A stretch of 64,000 nt of DNA from Cellulomonas sp. APG4 (lineage in GTDB: Bacteria; Actinomycetota; Actinomycetes; Actinomycetales; Cellulomonadaceae), in contig NZ_JAACYI010000007.1 of assembly GCF_009996735.1 (NCBI RefSeq), positions 81,169 to 145,168 on the forward strand, read 5' to 3'. Of this stretch, positions 18,541-29,508 are shown in pieces; within the stretch, counting starts at the first letter, position 1; each line of letters opens with the position of its first letter. The position numbers were made by a program, and so were the translations under genes. The notes under the pieces were generated by a model, which was not told the DNA's origin, did no database searches, and saw nothing but the letters and a program-made list of their open reading frames with translations.

Positions 18541-19065
18541 ATGACGACCTTCCACGCCTTCCTCGGATGCAGTCTCGACGGGTACATCGCGGGGCCGAAC
18601 GGCGAGCTCGACTGGCTCACGTCCTTCGACAACACGGGATACGAGGAGTTCTTCGCGTCCGTCGAGGCCTTGGCGATGGGCCGGGCGACCTACGAGGTGA
18701 TGGCCGAGTCCGCTCCGGACTACTACCGAGGCACGCCCATCCACGTCCTGTCGTCCACGATGACGCCCGGTCCGCTCCCCGACATGGGTCCGTCACCTGT
18801 GACGGCCCACCGGGACATCCCGTCCTTGGTGACAGGCCTCGAGGCGGCAGGCGTCGGACGCGTCTACGCGGACGGCGGTCGGACCGTCCAGTCGTTCCTG
18901 GCCCTCGGGCGTCTCTCCGACCTCACGGTGACGCGAGTGCCCGTGGTCCTCGGCGACGGCATCCCGCTCTTCGGCCCGGTGCCCGCCGCCATCCGCGCCC
19001 AGCTCGTCTCGTCGACGTCGACGGAGCAGGGTGCCGTGCAGTCCGTCTACCGCTTCCCCGCCTGA
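18541..19065 (+). CDS. DHFR-like reductase domain protein (RibD C-terminal type)
   Basis: A 174-residue protein of the dihydrofolate reductase / RibD-C superfamily: MTTFHAFLGCSLDGYIAGPNGELDWL start (key SLDGYIA), ALAMGRATYEVM, VLSSTM, VYADGGRTVQSFLALG (the nucleotide-binding GG) and VPVVLGDGIPLFG. It is a probable NADPH-dependent reductase of unknown substrate. It overlaps by one base with a TetR gene, so the pair is likely self-regulated. Confidence 0.85.
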   Translation: MTTFHAFLGCSLDGYIAGPNGELDWLTSFDNTGYEEFFASVEALAMGRATYEVMAESAPDYYRGTPIHVLSSTMTPGPLPDMGPSPVTAHRDIPSLVTGLEAAGVGRVYADGGRTVQSFLALGRLSDLTVTRVPVVLGDGIPLFGPVPAAIRAQLVSSTSTEQGAVQSVYRFPA

Positions 19066-19646
19066 TGCCGCGCCCGAAGCTCATCAGCGACGAAGCCGTC
19101 CTGGCCGAGGTGCTACGCCTCGTGCAGCGGATCGGGCCTGAGAGGTTCACCCTCACCGCGGCCGGCCAGCAGACCGGGCTGTCCCCGTCGACCTTGGTCC
19201 AGCGGTTCGGCTCCAAGCGCGAGCTCCTGCTGGCGGCCGACCGCTGGGCCGTCGAGCGATGGGTCGGTGGCATGGACGCCGTACCGGACACCGGCTCTGC
19301 TCTCGACCGGCTGATCGCCGGCATGGTGCACGCCGTCGACGCCGACACCACGGCGCAGGAGATGGCCAACTCGGTGTCCCTCCTCCAGATCGGGCTGGCC
19401 GACGACGAGTTCCACGCCTCGACCCAGGACGGCGCCGTGCGCCTGCGCGCGAAGATCGTCGAGCGGCTCCGTGAGGCCGAGTCGACCGCGGAGCTCCGGG
19501 CAGGCACAGACCTCGACGCCCTCGCGGAGCTGCTCGAGGTCACCTACCACGGCGCGATGATCCACTGGGCGATCCATCGGGACGGCCCGCTAGTCCCCGC
19601 ACTCGAGAGGAAGTTCCTGCGCCTCCTGCAGGCCTATCGCACCTGA
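19065..19646 (+). CDS. TetR family regulator
   Basis: A 193-residue regulator: an N-terminal HTH (FTLTAAGQQTGLSPSTLVQRFGSKRELLLAADR region, about 25-60) and a helical ligand-binding domain. The ATG overlaps the reductase stop (TGATG). Likely a repressor of its own operon and an unknown-ligand sensor. Confidence 0.85.
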   Translation: MPRPKLISDEAVLAEVLRLVQRIGPERFTLTAAGQQTGLSPSTLVQRFGSKRELLLAADRWAVERWVGGMDAVPDTGSALDRLIAGMVHAVDADTTAQEMANSVSLLQIGLADDEFHASTQDGAVRLRAKIVERLREAESTAELRAGTDLDALAELLEVTYHGAMIHWAIHRDGPLVPALERKFLRLLQAYRT

Positions 19647-19656
19647 GACCACCACG

Positions 19657-22187
19657 TCAGCGGTCCCGGCTCACGAGCTCGAGCACGGGCACCCGGGAGA
19701 CCCGGAACGCGGGCCACGCAGCGGCGGCGACCCCGGCGGCGACGGCGACGACGAGGGTCAGCGCGATGCGGGACCACGGCATGATCACGGAGGGGATCTC
19801 CGAGCCCCCGGTGACATCGATCAGAGCCCAGCCGAAGCCGGCCGCGACGGCGACGCCGATCACCGCTGCAACGAACGAGAGCAGGCCCGTCTCGAGGCGC
19901 ACGATGCGACGCAGCTCGGGGCGGGTCGTGCCGACGGCCCGCAGCAGCCCGATCTCCCCCCTCCGTTCGTTGATCGCGAGCGCCGTGGTGTTGGCGACCC
20001 CGAGGAGCGCGATGAGGCTCGCGAGGATGAGCATGCCGTCGATGAAGTTGCCGAACGCCGCGACGGAGCTCCCGCTGTTGGCGACGTGCTCTGCCCGGGT
20101 CTCGAGGAACGAGCCGGGCACGTCCCGGACCAGCGCCCTGACGTCGTCCTCGGCGTCGCGGCCGGCGCCGTCGGCGAGGTCCACGAGCACCAGCGCGTCG
20201 AGCTGACTCCCTGCGGCGGCGTCGAGCGTGGCTCGGTCGACGAAGTGCACGGGTGCCTCGAAACCGCCGGTGCTCCTGGCGACCACGGCGACGACCGGCG
20301 CCTCCAGCGTCGAGCGCTCGAACTCGATCGACACGACGTCGCCGAGCCGCGCCGGGTCGTCGCCGACCACCGCCACGCCTCCTCCGGTGAGGTCGGCGAG
20401 GTCCCCGGCGATCGGGTCGAGGTCGAACATCGTGGGCAGCGCCGCGGGGTCGATGCCGCCGATCGCCTCGGCCGCCCCCGCCACGACGCCCTCGGCCTTC
20501 GTCACGGCCGCGACGGCGCCGACGTCGGGCAGCGCCTCGATCCGGTCGGCCAGGGTGGGGTCGATCGTCGACACGTCGGGTGTCGCCGAGGTGACCACCA
20601 TGTCCGCCTGGAGCCCGTCACGGACGTCCGTCCCTACCCCGCTGGCCAGTGAGCTCGCGAAGATCGCGAACAGCGTGACGATCGCGGTCCCGAGCGTGAG
20701 CGCGAGCCCGGTCGACGCCGACCGGCGCGGGCTCGTCCCCAGGTTGCCGGCTGCGATCACACCACCCACACCCGCGGCGCGGCGGGCCAGCGGAGAGCTC
20801 CAGCGTGCCGTGGCGGTCACGATCGCCGGGCCGCACAGCACGATCGCCGGGACGATGCCGATCACGAGCACGAGCCACGCGGGGGTGGAGCCCACCACAG
20901 CGACCGCTCCTCCGGCGATCGCCAGCACGGCGAGGACGAACCCGCTCGCCGTCCGCGCGGGAGGCACGCGCCGGGGTTCCGCCGCGCTCTCGCGCAGCGC
21001 CTCGATCGGCGGCGTCGCCCCCGCGCGGCGCGCCGGGATCCATGCGGCGAGGATCGTCGCCCCGATCCCGACGGTCGCGGCGATCCCGATCGAGGCGGGG
21101 GTCACGATCGTCGGCCCGGTGAGCAGACTGATCCCGGTGAGCCCGACGACCCAGCGCAGCGCCCCCACCCCCGCGACCCCGCACACGAGGCCGACCAGGG
21201 TCGCGAGCGTCCCCACGAGCGCGGCCTCGACCACGACCCCTCCGACCACCTGCCGCCGCTCGGCGCCGATCGCACGCAGCAGTCCTGACTCCCGCCGACG
21301 ACGGGCGACGATCAGCCCGAACGTGTTGAAGATGATGGTCACCCCGATCACCACCGCGACCACGGCGAAGGCGAGGAGGAAGACGTTCAGGAACTCCAGC
21401 GGAGAGGTCGCGGCGCCTTGCGCCGTCCGGACGTAGGCGGCGCCGTCGACCACGTCACCGTCGGACAGCGCCGCCACCCGGCCCAGCACCTCGGCCCGGT
21501 CGGCGCCCTCCGCGACGTCGACGAGCACCTCGGTCGGTGCCACCGTGTCGAGCCAGGGGGCTGCCGCCGCGTCGGGCAGCAGGACGGTGCGCTGCAGCGG
21601 AGCCGCGTCCGCCGACGCGAAGGTCGCGACGCCGGTGATGGTCGCGTCGTGCATCCCTGTCGCCGTCAGCACCTGCACGACGTCGCCCGGAGCCACGTCT
21701 GCAGCCGTCGCGAGCGAGCGGTCGACCACGATCTCGCCGACCTCGCTCGGCGCTCGTCCGCTCGCGAGGCGGAACGGGCTGAGCCCCGGGTCCGAGACCC
21801 ACGTGCGCCCGACGTCGCTCGCCGTGCCGGCCCCGACCGACGACCCGTCGACGACCAGCTTCGCGAAGCCGACCCACTGCGCGGCGGCCCCCAAGACGCC
21901 GTCGACCGCGGCGACGCGTTCGGTGATGCCGGTGTCGAGGGCCTGCTGCACCGACCTGACCGGGTCCCCCGGCCCTCCGCCGGGCTCGCCCAGCTCGACG
22001 CCCTGCACCACCGCGTCCGTCCCGGCGAACGCCTCGGCGATGTCGCGCGCGGCTCGGCCGCGCATCGAGTCCGTCAGCACGAGTGTCGCGACGAGGAACG
22101 CGACGGAGAGCGTGATCGCGGTGCCGGTCAGCACGAGTCGGCTCGGGCTCGTGAGCACGCTGCGGGCTGCGCTCCGCGCCATGCCGT

Positions 22188-22191
<4 letters not shown>
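19657..22191 (-). CDS. ABC transporter permease, FtsX/MacB type (two FtsX domains)
   Basis: An 844-residue permease with an N-terminal helix (about 17-38), a large extracytoplasmic MacB-periplasmic-core-like domain, three helices around residues 260-395, a second soluble domain and four more helices at the C-terminus ([41 protein letters not shown] is the FtsX core; key [14 protein letters not shown]). An earlier copy [18 protein letters not shown] shows the duplication. With the next gene it forms a mechanotransmission-type exporter for lipids, lipoproteins or peptides. Confidence 0.9.
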
Positions 22192-22979
<788 letters not shown>

Positions 22980-23108
22980 GAGACCTCCAGGGAGTGGTTG
23001 ACGTCCTCGACCGTGACGGTGGCCACCGACGGTCCTGGTGGGTCGTCACCGCTCGAGCATGTCGAGCGGGCCCGGTGCCCCGCGTCGCCCTGGTGCGTTG
23101 CCTCGCGG

Positions 23109-23810
23109 CTACACCGGAGGCGGTACGCCGCCCGGAGGCAGCGGACCGACCTGCACCAGCCCGGACTGGTAGGCGGCGACGACGAGCTGCGCCCTGTCGC
23201 GCAGGTCGAGCTTGGTCATCGACCGGTTGACGTGGGTCTTGACGGTCATCGGCGAGATGAAGAGCCTCGCTGCGATCTCGTCGTTGGTCAGGCCGGCCGC
23301 GACGAGGGACACGATCTCGCGTTCCCGTTCGGTGAGCTGGTGGAGCTGCACGGTGGAGCCGGCTGCCGCGACCCGGCTCGGCTGCGCCAGGAAGCTCATG
23401 ATCAGCGAGCGGGTCGCGGCCGGGGAGAGCAGCGCCTCACCCGCAGCCACGAGCCTGATGGCGGCGAGGAGCTCGTCGGGGTCCACGCTCTTGCCGAGGA
23501 ACCCGCTCGCGCCGGCGCGCAGGGCGAGGTACACGTACTCGTCGAGCTCGAAGGTCGTCAGGATGAGCACCTTGACCCCGGCGAGGTCCTCGTCGGCGCT
23601 GATGCGTCGGGTGGCCTCGAGCCCGTCGAGACCGGGCATCCGGATGTCCATGAGGACGACGTCGGCCCGCTCGCTCCGGGCGAGCGCGACGGCCTGCTCG
23701 CCGTCGGACGCCTCGCCGACGACCTCCAGGTCGTCGGCGCCGTCGACGAGCACGCGGAAGCCTCCACGGATGAGCGCCTGGTCATCGGCGATCACGACTC
23801 GCACCGTCAT
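23109..23810 (-). CDS. NarL/LuxR-type response regulator
   Basis: A 233-residue regulator with a receiver domain (acidic pair D9/D10, phospho-acceptor D55 in VVLMDIRMPG, Lys in FLGKSV) and a C-terminal LuxR-type HTH (LTEREREIVSLVAAGLTNDEIAARLFISPMTVKTHVNRSM; key EREIVSLVA and TVKTHVN). It overlaps its kinase by four bases. It lies next to the FtsX-type exporter on the same strand with a 130-base gap and is its likely controller. Confidence 0.92.
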   Translation of the reverse strand: MTVRVVIADDQALIRGGFRVLVDGADDLEVVGEASDGEQAVALARSERADVVLMDIRMPGLDGLEATRRISADEDLAGVKVLILTTFELDEYVYLALRAGASGFLGKSVDPDELLAAIRLVAAGEALLSPAATRSLIMSFLAQPSRVAAAGSTVQLHQLTEREREIVSLVAAGLTNDEIAARLFISPMTVKTHVNRSMTKLDLRDRAQLVVAAYQSGLVQVGPLPPGGVPPPV

Positions 23811-25045
23811 CGGTCCTCCTGGGTCAGGGGCAGTCGGGCGGCGACCATGAAGCCGCCGTGAGGGGTCGGTCCGGTCTCGAGCGAGCCACCGGCCGCCACG
23901 ACCCGCTCCCGCATGCCGACGAGGCCCAGGCCCGAACCCGGACGGGTGTCCGGCACGTCCGGCCCGCCTGGATCGGGGGTGGGTGAGCGGTCGGGCGGGC
24001 GGGCGTTGGTCACGACGACGAGGACGGAGCCGCCGTCCACCTCGAGGCGGACCGTCGTCGAGGCGGCCGCCGCGTGCTTCTGCACGTTGGTGAGGGCCTC
24101 CTGCACGAGCCGCAGTGCGGCGGCGTCGACCGCCGGGGGCAGAACGGGCAGGGGCGTCGGGATCCGGGTCTCAAGGGGTGCACCCGTCGCCCGGAAGGAG
24201 GCGAGGAGTCCCTCGAGCGCCGCGAGGCCGGGCGCGGGCGCGGTGGGCAGCGCCGTCTCGTCCTGCCGCAGGACACCGAGGACCGACTGGAGCTCGCTCA
24301 GCACCGCGCGGCCCGCATCCCGGACATGGCCGATCGCCGCGCGGGCCGCCGCCGGGTCCCGCTCCAGCAGGTGCTCGGCGACGCCCGAGTGGACGCTCAT
24401 GACGGCCACATGGTGGGCGATCACGTCGTGCAGCTCGCGCGCGATCGTCACCCTCTCCTCGGCGACGCGGCGTCGCGCGGTCGCCTCGCGCGACTCCTCG
24501 GCGCGACGAGCGCGGTCCTCGAGCGCGGCGATCGTCGCCCGTCGGGCCTGGACGGCGAGCGCGATCGCGGTGGAGGTCCCGACCAGCAGGATGATCGTGT
24601 CCAGCCGGTCCCAGTCGTCGCGCCGCACACCGGCGACGACCCCGCCGATCCCGACCGTGATCGCGGCGGCACCCGCCGCGACGAGGGCGCGGGCGCGATT
24701 GCTCCGCACGGTGTACCCGTACATCGTCAGTGCGAGCGCGAGCGGCGCGAGGTGGACCTGCCACCCGGCAGCCACCGACGCAGCCGTCGCTGCCGTGGCC
24801 ACGACGAGGGTCGCGGCCGGACGACGACGTCGCTGCGTGAGAGCGGCGCCGGTCAGCACCGTGAGCGCGACCCCGGGTGGGGTGAGGGTGAGATCGACCG
24901 GCGCGCCCTCATCCAGCCAGCCCGGCGCGGCCATCGCACCGATCACGAAGAGCAGGGTGAGCCCGGCACCGAGGACGAGGTCCGAGGTCGCAGGATGACG
25001 ACGGATCCAACCCATGGCCGCTCGGCCCTTGTCCATGGTGCTCAC
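23807..25045 (-). CDS. NarL-partner sensor histidine kinase (HisKA_3)
   Basis: A 412-residue kinase with several N-terminal transmembrane helices (about 20-160), a short coiled coil, the HisKA_3 box ARELHDVIAHHVAVMSVHSG (phospho-His in ELHD) and a small HATPase domain (ALRLVQEALTNVQKHA; GSGLGLVGMRERV). GTG at 25045 overlaps the preceding glycosyltransferase stop as GTGA; an ATG at 25036 with AGGGTG upstream is an alternative. Confidence 0.9.
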   Translation of the reverse strand: MSTMDKGRAAMGWIRRHPATSDLVLGAGLTLLFVIGAMAAPGWLDEGAPVDLTLTPPGVALTVLTGAALTQRRRRPAATLVVATAATAASVAAGWQVHLAPLALALTMYGYTVRSNRARALVAAGAAAITVGIGGVVAGVRRDDWDRLDTIILLVGTSTAIALAVQARRATIAALEDRARRAEESREATARRRVAEERVTIARELHDVIAHHVAVMSVHSGVAEHLLERDPAAARAAIGHVRDAGRAVLSELQSVLGVLRQDETALPTAPAPGLAALEGLLASFRATGAPLETRIPTPLPVLPPAVDAAALRLVQEALTNVQKHAAAASTTVRLEVDGGSVLVVVTNARPPDRSPTPDPGGPDVPDTRPGSGLGLVGMRERVVAAGGSLETGPTPHGGFMVAARLPLTQEDR

Positions 25046-26283
25046 CCTACGGACCGGTCCGGGGCCGTTCGTCGCCCCGGCACCTGCACGGGCGGCATCT
25101 GCGAGGGCGTGGAGCCGTCCGCGACGACGGGCTGTCGGTCGAGCACCCGCGCGTACACGGCCTCGTACGCGTCGAGCGTCGCCTCGATGGCGTGCTCGGC
25201 GACGAGCGTGCGACTCGCGGCCCCGCTCCGTTCGCGTAGCCCGCGGTCGCCGATCAGCTCGGCCAGGTGACGGGCGAGCCCTTCCGTGTCATCCGGCTGG
25301 TAGAGCCGGCCGTTGATCCCGGGCCGGACGAGGTGCGGCAGGGCCATGGCGTCTGCCGCCACGACCGGCAGGCCCGCGGCCATCGCCTCGAGCGTCACCA
25401 GGCTCTGCAGCTCGGCCACGCTGGGCATGCAGAAGACGTCGGCGCGTGCGTAGCACTCGAGGAGCTCGTCGTCGGTGACGCGGCCGGCGAAGCGCACCCG
25501 GTCGGCGATGCCGAGCCTCGTCGCCAGGGCGGTCCACTCGGCGCGTCTGGGCCCTTCTCCGACGATCTCGACGCGACAGCGGACGTCGTGAGGCATCGAC
25601 GCGACAGCACGCAGGAGGTCGTCGACCCGCTTCTCCGGATCGAGGCGCCCCACGAACAGGATGGTCGGCGCGACGGCGGCCGCTCTCGCTCGGGGCTGGA
25701 ACTGCTCCGTGTCGATCCCGTTCGACACCGCGACCGCCGCCGTGATCCCGGACCGCGTCGTCAGGAGCTCCACGGCCCGGGGCGTCGGCGCCGTGACGAC
25801 CTGGGCGTGGGAGTAGACGCGGCCCAGGTCGCGCCACATCCACATGCCCACGGCGTCCCGGACGAAGGCCGGCAGCGACAGGTAGCCGACGACGTTCTCC
25901 GGCATCAGGTGGTTCGTCGCGACGAGTCGGCGGCCCGAGCGCCGTGCGGCGTGCACGACCGCGCGTCCGACGGAGAGGTGCCCGTTGGTGTGCACCACGT
26001 CGGGGTCGACGTCCCGCATGATGCGCGCCGCCTCCCGTGCGGCGTCCCACGGCATGCAGATCCGCATCGCGTCGAGCGGCCCGTACCTCTTCGAGCTGAC
26101 GTGGTGGACTGTGTGCCCGTCCACGACGGTCGCGCCGGGCGGGCCTGTCGGAGAGGGCGCGACGACGTGGACCTCGTGGCCCCGTGCCGCCAGCCCGGTG
26201 GCCAGGCGTCCGGCGAAGCGTGCCGCGCCGTTCACGTCCGGCGGGTAGGTCTCGGCGCCGATGAGCAGCCGGAGTGCAGCCAT
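25042..26283 (-). CDS. GT4-family glycosyltransferase
   Basis: A 413-residue GT-B glycosyltransferase. The N-domain has ETYPPDVNGAARFAGRLATGLAARGHEVHVV (key PPDVNGAARF, the donor/acceptor loop) and VHTNGHLSVG; the C-domain has ILFVGRLDPEKRVDDLL and ELQSLVTLEAMAAGLPVVAAD, with the E-x7-E of the nucleotide-sugar site. It resembles actinobacterial mannosyl- or glucosyltransferases acting on lipids (PimB/MgtA-like), but the substrate is not decided. Its start lies 52 bases inside the upstream DMT-type gene; ATG at 26283 has GGGAG. Confidence 0.88.
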   Translation of the reverse strand: MAALRLLIGAETYPPDVNGAARFAGRLATGLAARGHEVHVVAPSPTGPPGATVVDGHTVHHVSSKRYGPLDAMRICMPWDAAREAARIMRDVDPDVVHTNGHLSVGRAVVHAARRSGRRLVATNHLMPENVVGYLSLPAFVRDAVGMWMWRDLGRVYSHAQVVTAPTPRAVELLTTRSGITAAVAVSNGIDTEQFQPRARAAAVAPTILFVGRLDPEKRVDDLLRAVASMPHDVRCRVEIVGEGPRRAEWTALATRLGIADRVRFAGRVTDDELLECYARADVFCMPSVAELQSLVTLEAMAAGLPVVAADAMALPHLVRPGINGRLYQPDDTEGLARHLAELIGDRGLRERSGAASRTLVAEHAIEATLDAYEAVYARVLDRQPVVADGSTPSQMPPVQVPGRRTAPDRSVG

Positions 26284-27245
26284 GGTGACTCCCAGGGGTG
26301 GTGTGAGCGGGAAGCGGGCCTCGCGGCGGCGCGGGCGCGGACGGCGTCGGGGTGGTGACGGGCGAGGACGAGGACCCCGGCCGTGGCCGCCACCGCCGCG
26401 ACGGCGAGCAGCGCCCAGGTCGCCGGGGAGGTGCCCGCGCCCTCGCCGAGGACGAGTGCGCCGAGGAGCACCGCGACGATCGGGTCGACGACGGTGAGGC
26501 ACGCGATCACGAGCTCGGGCGACCCCGCGTGGTAGGCCTGCTGGACGAGCCAGCCCCCGACGACGAGCGCCACCACGAGGCCACCGGCCGTGCCGAGCAC
26601 CCGGGCCGCACCCGTCGTGACGCCGTCGGAGGTGACCACCTCCGACAGCACGCGGACGAAGACGGAGACGAGCCCGAACGCCGACGCGCCTGCGGTGGCC
26701 GTCGCCAGGCACCGCGCCGTGCCGGACCTGACGGAGCCGGCCACGGTGCGGAGAGCGACGACGAGCACGAGGACAGCGACGCCGGCGCCCACCGTGGCGC
26801 CGGCGGTGGGCGTGCGACTCGTCGCAGTGCCTGCGGACGCCGCGACGAAGGTGGCGACCCCGGCGACGGCCACCGCCGTGCCCACGACCACACCGCCCGG
26901 AGGACGTCGGCGGGTCCGGGCCGTCGCGATCACCACGGTCAGCGGGACCGCGAGGACCCCGATCGGTTGCACCACCCGCAGGGGTGCCAGGAGCAGCGCG
27001 AGGGCGTGGACGGCGGCACCGACGCCCGCGAGGCCCAGACCCGCGAGCCACCGCGGACGCCGCATGATCGTTAGCAGGCGGCGTGCCGCCAGGCGCTCGT
27101 CGTGTGCGCCGCCGTCGTCCGGGCCGGGCCGGGCACGCGAGCCCTTGCGTCCCGTGCGCACCTCGTGGTGCTGGAGCGTGGAGGCCACCGCGAAGCAGGC
27201 GGCACCCAGCAGAGCGAGCAGGACGGCGGCACCGTGGTCGCCCAC
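26232..27245 (-). CDS. DMT-superfamily membrane protein
   Basis: A 337-residue protein with about nine to ten transmembrane helices, starting VGDHGAAVLLALLGAACFAVASTLQHHEVR; the ASTLQ-helix and the LRVVQPIGVLAVPL segment are typical of actinobacterial DMT/EamA-like proteins of unknown substrate. The last 17 codons overlap the glycosyltransferase start in another frame. GTG at 27245 follows GGAGAGCTGA. A flippase or sugar-lipid exporter would fit the context, but that is inference. Confidence 0.75.
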   Translation of the reverse strand: MGDHGAAVLLALLGAACFAVASTLQHHEVRTGRKGSRARPGPDDGGAHDERLAARRLLTIMRRPRWLAGLGLAGVGAAVHALALLLAPLRVVQPIGVLAVPLTVVIATARTRRRPPGGVVVGTAVAVAGVATFVAASAGTATSRTPTAGATVGAGVAVLVLVVALRTVAGSVRSGTARCLATATAGASAFGLVSVFVRVLSEVVTSDGVTTGAARVLGTAGGLVVALVVGGWLVQQAYHAGSPELVIACLTVVDPIVAVLLGALVLGEGAGTSPATWALLAVAAVAATAGVLVLARHHPDAVRARAAARPASRSHHPWESPWLHSGCSSAPRPTRRT

Positions 27246-27517
27246 TCAGCTCTCCGGGCGACGCGGGCGGGGCCGCCAGACGTCGGCGGGGGTGCCGACG
27301 TCCTGGCGGTCAGCGGCGGTCGCCGGCCGTGCTGTCGTGATGGTCACGCGGTGAGCATCCTGAGCGGGCGTCGTCGCCCACATCACCCTGACGCGGCGAC
27401 CGGCGGCTACCACCGCGGCAGTAGAGGCGGGACCCTCTGGGGGGCTGTCCCCCGAGTTCCGGCTCGGGATGATCCGAAGCGCCCGTGGACCGAGTCCCGG
27501 TACCTAGGCTCAGGCCG

Positions 27518-28429
27518 ATGCCTCGTCGATCCGGGTGGCCCTCCCCCTCCACGCCGCTCCTCGCCGGCCTCCAGGCCCGGCAGGAGGAGATCGTGCTCCG
27601 CGGCGCGCTCACCCGTCTGTGGGTGTACGGCCGCGACGACGCACCCTGCGTGGTGTTCCTGCACGGCTACCGCGGGGACCACCACGGGCTCGAGCCGATC
27701 ATCGCCCACCTCCCCGCGCTGCGCGTCGTGGTCCCCGACCTCCCCGGGTTCGGCCGCTCCCAGCCGTTGACCACCGGTCGGCACGACGTCGCGGGGTACG
27801 CACGCTGGGCGAGGGACCTGCTCGCTGCGGTCGCCACCGAGCACCGTCCGGTCCTCGCCGGTCACTCGTTCGGGTCGATCGTGGCCGCTGCCGCGCTGGC
27901 CGGTCAGGAGCGACCCCCGGTGCGTGGCCTCGTGCTGGTGAACCCGATCGCGAGGTCCGCACTGCGGGGACGGCACCGGCTGACCGTGCGCGGGACGGTT
28001 CTGCTCCACCGCCTCGCCGGGAGGCTGCCGGAGCGTGCCGGCACCTGGGTGCTGCGCCACCCGGTCCTGACCCGTGGGGCGAGCATCCTCATGGTCACCA
28101 CTCCGGACCCCGGGCTGCGCCGGTGGATCCACGACGAGCACGATCGCCACTTCTCCTCGTTCGCCGACCGCCGCACGCTGCTGGATGCGTTCGACGCGTC
28201 GGTGTCGGGCGAGGTCGCTTCGTTCGCGCCGCACGTGACGACACCGACCCTGCTCGTCGCCGGCGACCGTGACGGCGTGGCGCCGCCGGCGGACCAGCAT
28301 GCGCTGGTGCGCCTGTTCCCGGACGCGCGGCTCGTGATGCTGCCGCGCGTGGGCCACCTGACCCACTACGAGGCGCCCGACGAGGTGGCGCGGGCGCTCG
28401 TCGACTTCGTGGAAGGAGTGTCCGGGTGA
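27518..28429 (+). CDS. Alpha/beta hydrolase
   Basis: A 303-residue alpha/beta hydrolase: oxyanion-hole VFLHGYRGDH, VVPDLPGFGRS, nucleophile elbow LAGHSFGS (Ser), late acid in VAGDRDGVAP, and catalytic His in VGHLTHYEAPDE. It overlaps the following glycosyltransferase by four bases (GTGA). Substrate unknown; a lipid or glycolipid ester is suggested by context only. ATG at 27518 has no strong ribosome site; TACCTAGGCT just upstream may be a -10 region for a near-leaderless mRNA. Confidence 0.87.
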   Translation: MPRRSGWPSPSTPLLAGLQARQEEIVLRGALTRLWVYGRDDAPCVVFLHGYRGDHHGLEPIIAHLPALRVVVPDLPGFGRSQPLTTGRHDVAGYARWARDLLAAVATEHRPVLAGHSFGSIVAAAALAGQERPPVRGLVLVNPIARSALRGRHRLTVRGTVLLHRLAGRLPERAGTWVLRHPVLTRGASILMVTTPDPGLRRWIHDEHDRHFSSFADRRTLLDAFDASVSGEVASFAPHVTTPTLLVAGDRDGVAPPADQHALVRLFPDARLVMLPRVGHLTHYEAPDEVARALVDFVEGVSG

Positions 28430-29502
28430 GGGCGCTCGTGGACTGTCGCTACGTGCGGGTGGGCCGGCACGACGGCATCAGCCGCTTCACCGTCGGGCTC
28501 GTCACCGAGCTCGCATGGCTGCTACCGGTGGAGCTGCTCGTCAGCGACGAGCGGCAGCTCGACCATCTCCCGGACCTACCGTGGCACCTGATCAGCGCCC
28601 CGACGAGCTGGCGCGAGCCCTTCGTGGCACGGCAGGTTCGTCGCCTCCACCCGGATGTCGTCTTCAGCCCGATGCAGACGATGGGCAGCTGGGGCCGGGA
28701 CTACGGGCTCGTGCTCACGCTGCACGACCTCATCTACTACCGCCACCGGACCCCACCCGGGGGCCTGCCGGCCGCGGTCCGGGTGCTGTGGCGCGCCTTC
28801 CACCTCGCGTGGTGGCCCCAGCGGGCCCTGCTGAACCGAGCGGACCACGTCGTCACCGTGTCGCGCACCACCCAGCACCTCATGGCGCGGCACCGGCTCA
28901 CGCGCCGCCCGGTGACCGTCGTGACGAACGCTGCCGACCCGGGGCTACCGACGGGGACGCCGTCGCGCCACGAGCGACGGCCCGGCGTCCTCGTCTACAT
29001 GGGCTCGTTCATGCCGTACAAGAACGTGGAGACCCTCGCCCGGGCCGTGGCGATGCTGCCCGGGCACGTGCTCCACCTGATGAGCCGGGTCACACCGTCC
29101 GACCGCACGCGTCTCTCGGACCTGGCCGGAGCCGAACGGCTCGTCTTCCACGACGGCGCGACCGACGAGGAGTACTGGCAGGTGCTGCGGGGTGCGACAG
29201 CCCTGGTCTCGGCGTCGCGCGACGAGGGGTTCGGCATCCCGCTCGTCGAGGCGATGGCCCTCGGCACGCCCGTCGTGGTCAGCGACATCCCGGTGTTCCG
29301 GGAGATCGGCGGTGATGCTGCGGCGTACGTGGACCCGGGTGACGCCGAGGGTTTCGCCGAGGCCGTCCGCGCTCTGGCAGACGGCGGGGAGTGGGAGCGC
29401 CGATCCACGGCCGCACGTGCGCGCGCCGACAGGTTCGCCTGGGACGCGTCCGCCGCGATCCTCGCCGACGTGCTGCGGCGCGTGGCGGGTGCCCGGCGCT
29501 GA
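28426..29502 (+). CDS. GT4-family glycosyltransferase
   Basis: A 358-residue GT-B enzyme. It opens with VRALVDCRYVRVGRHDGISRFTVGLV (key GRHDGISRF, the glycine-rich acceptor loop), then DLIYYRHRTPP, VTVSRTTQHLMAR, VYMGSFMPYKNVETLA and SASRDEGFGIPLVEAMALGTPVVVSDIPVFREIGGDAA (key EGFGIPLVEAMA). It is coupled to the alpha/beta hydrolase and divergent from the other glycosyltransferase cluster, so both probably work on an envelope glycan or glycolipid. Confidence 0.88.
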   Translation: MRALVDCRYVRVGRHDGISRFTVGLVTELAWLLPVELLVSDERQLDHLPDLPWHLISAPTSWREPFVARQVRRLHPDVVFSPMQTMGSWGRDYGLVLTLHDLIYYRHRTPPGGLPAAVRVLWRAFHLAWWPQRALLNRADHVVTVSRTTQHLMARHRLTRRPVTVVTNAADPGLPTGTPSRHERRPGVLVYMGSFMPYKNVETLARAVAMLPGHVLHLMSRVTPSDRTRLSDLAGAERLVFHDGATDEEYWQVLRGATALVSASRDEGFGIPLVEAMALGTPVVVSDIPVFREIGGDAAAYVDPGDAEGFAEAVRALADGGEWERRSTAARARADRFAWDASAAILADVLRRVAGARR

Positions 29503-29508
29503 GCACCG

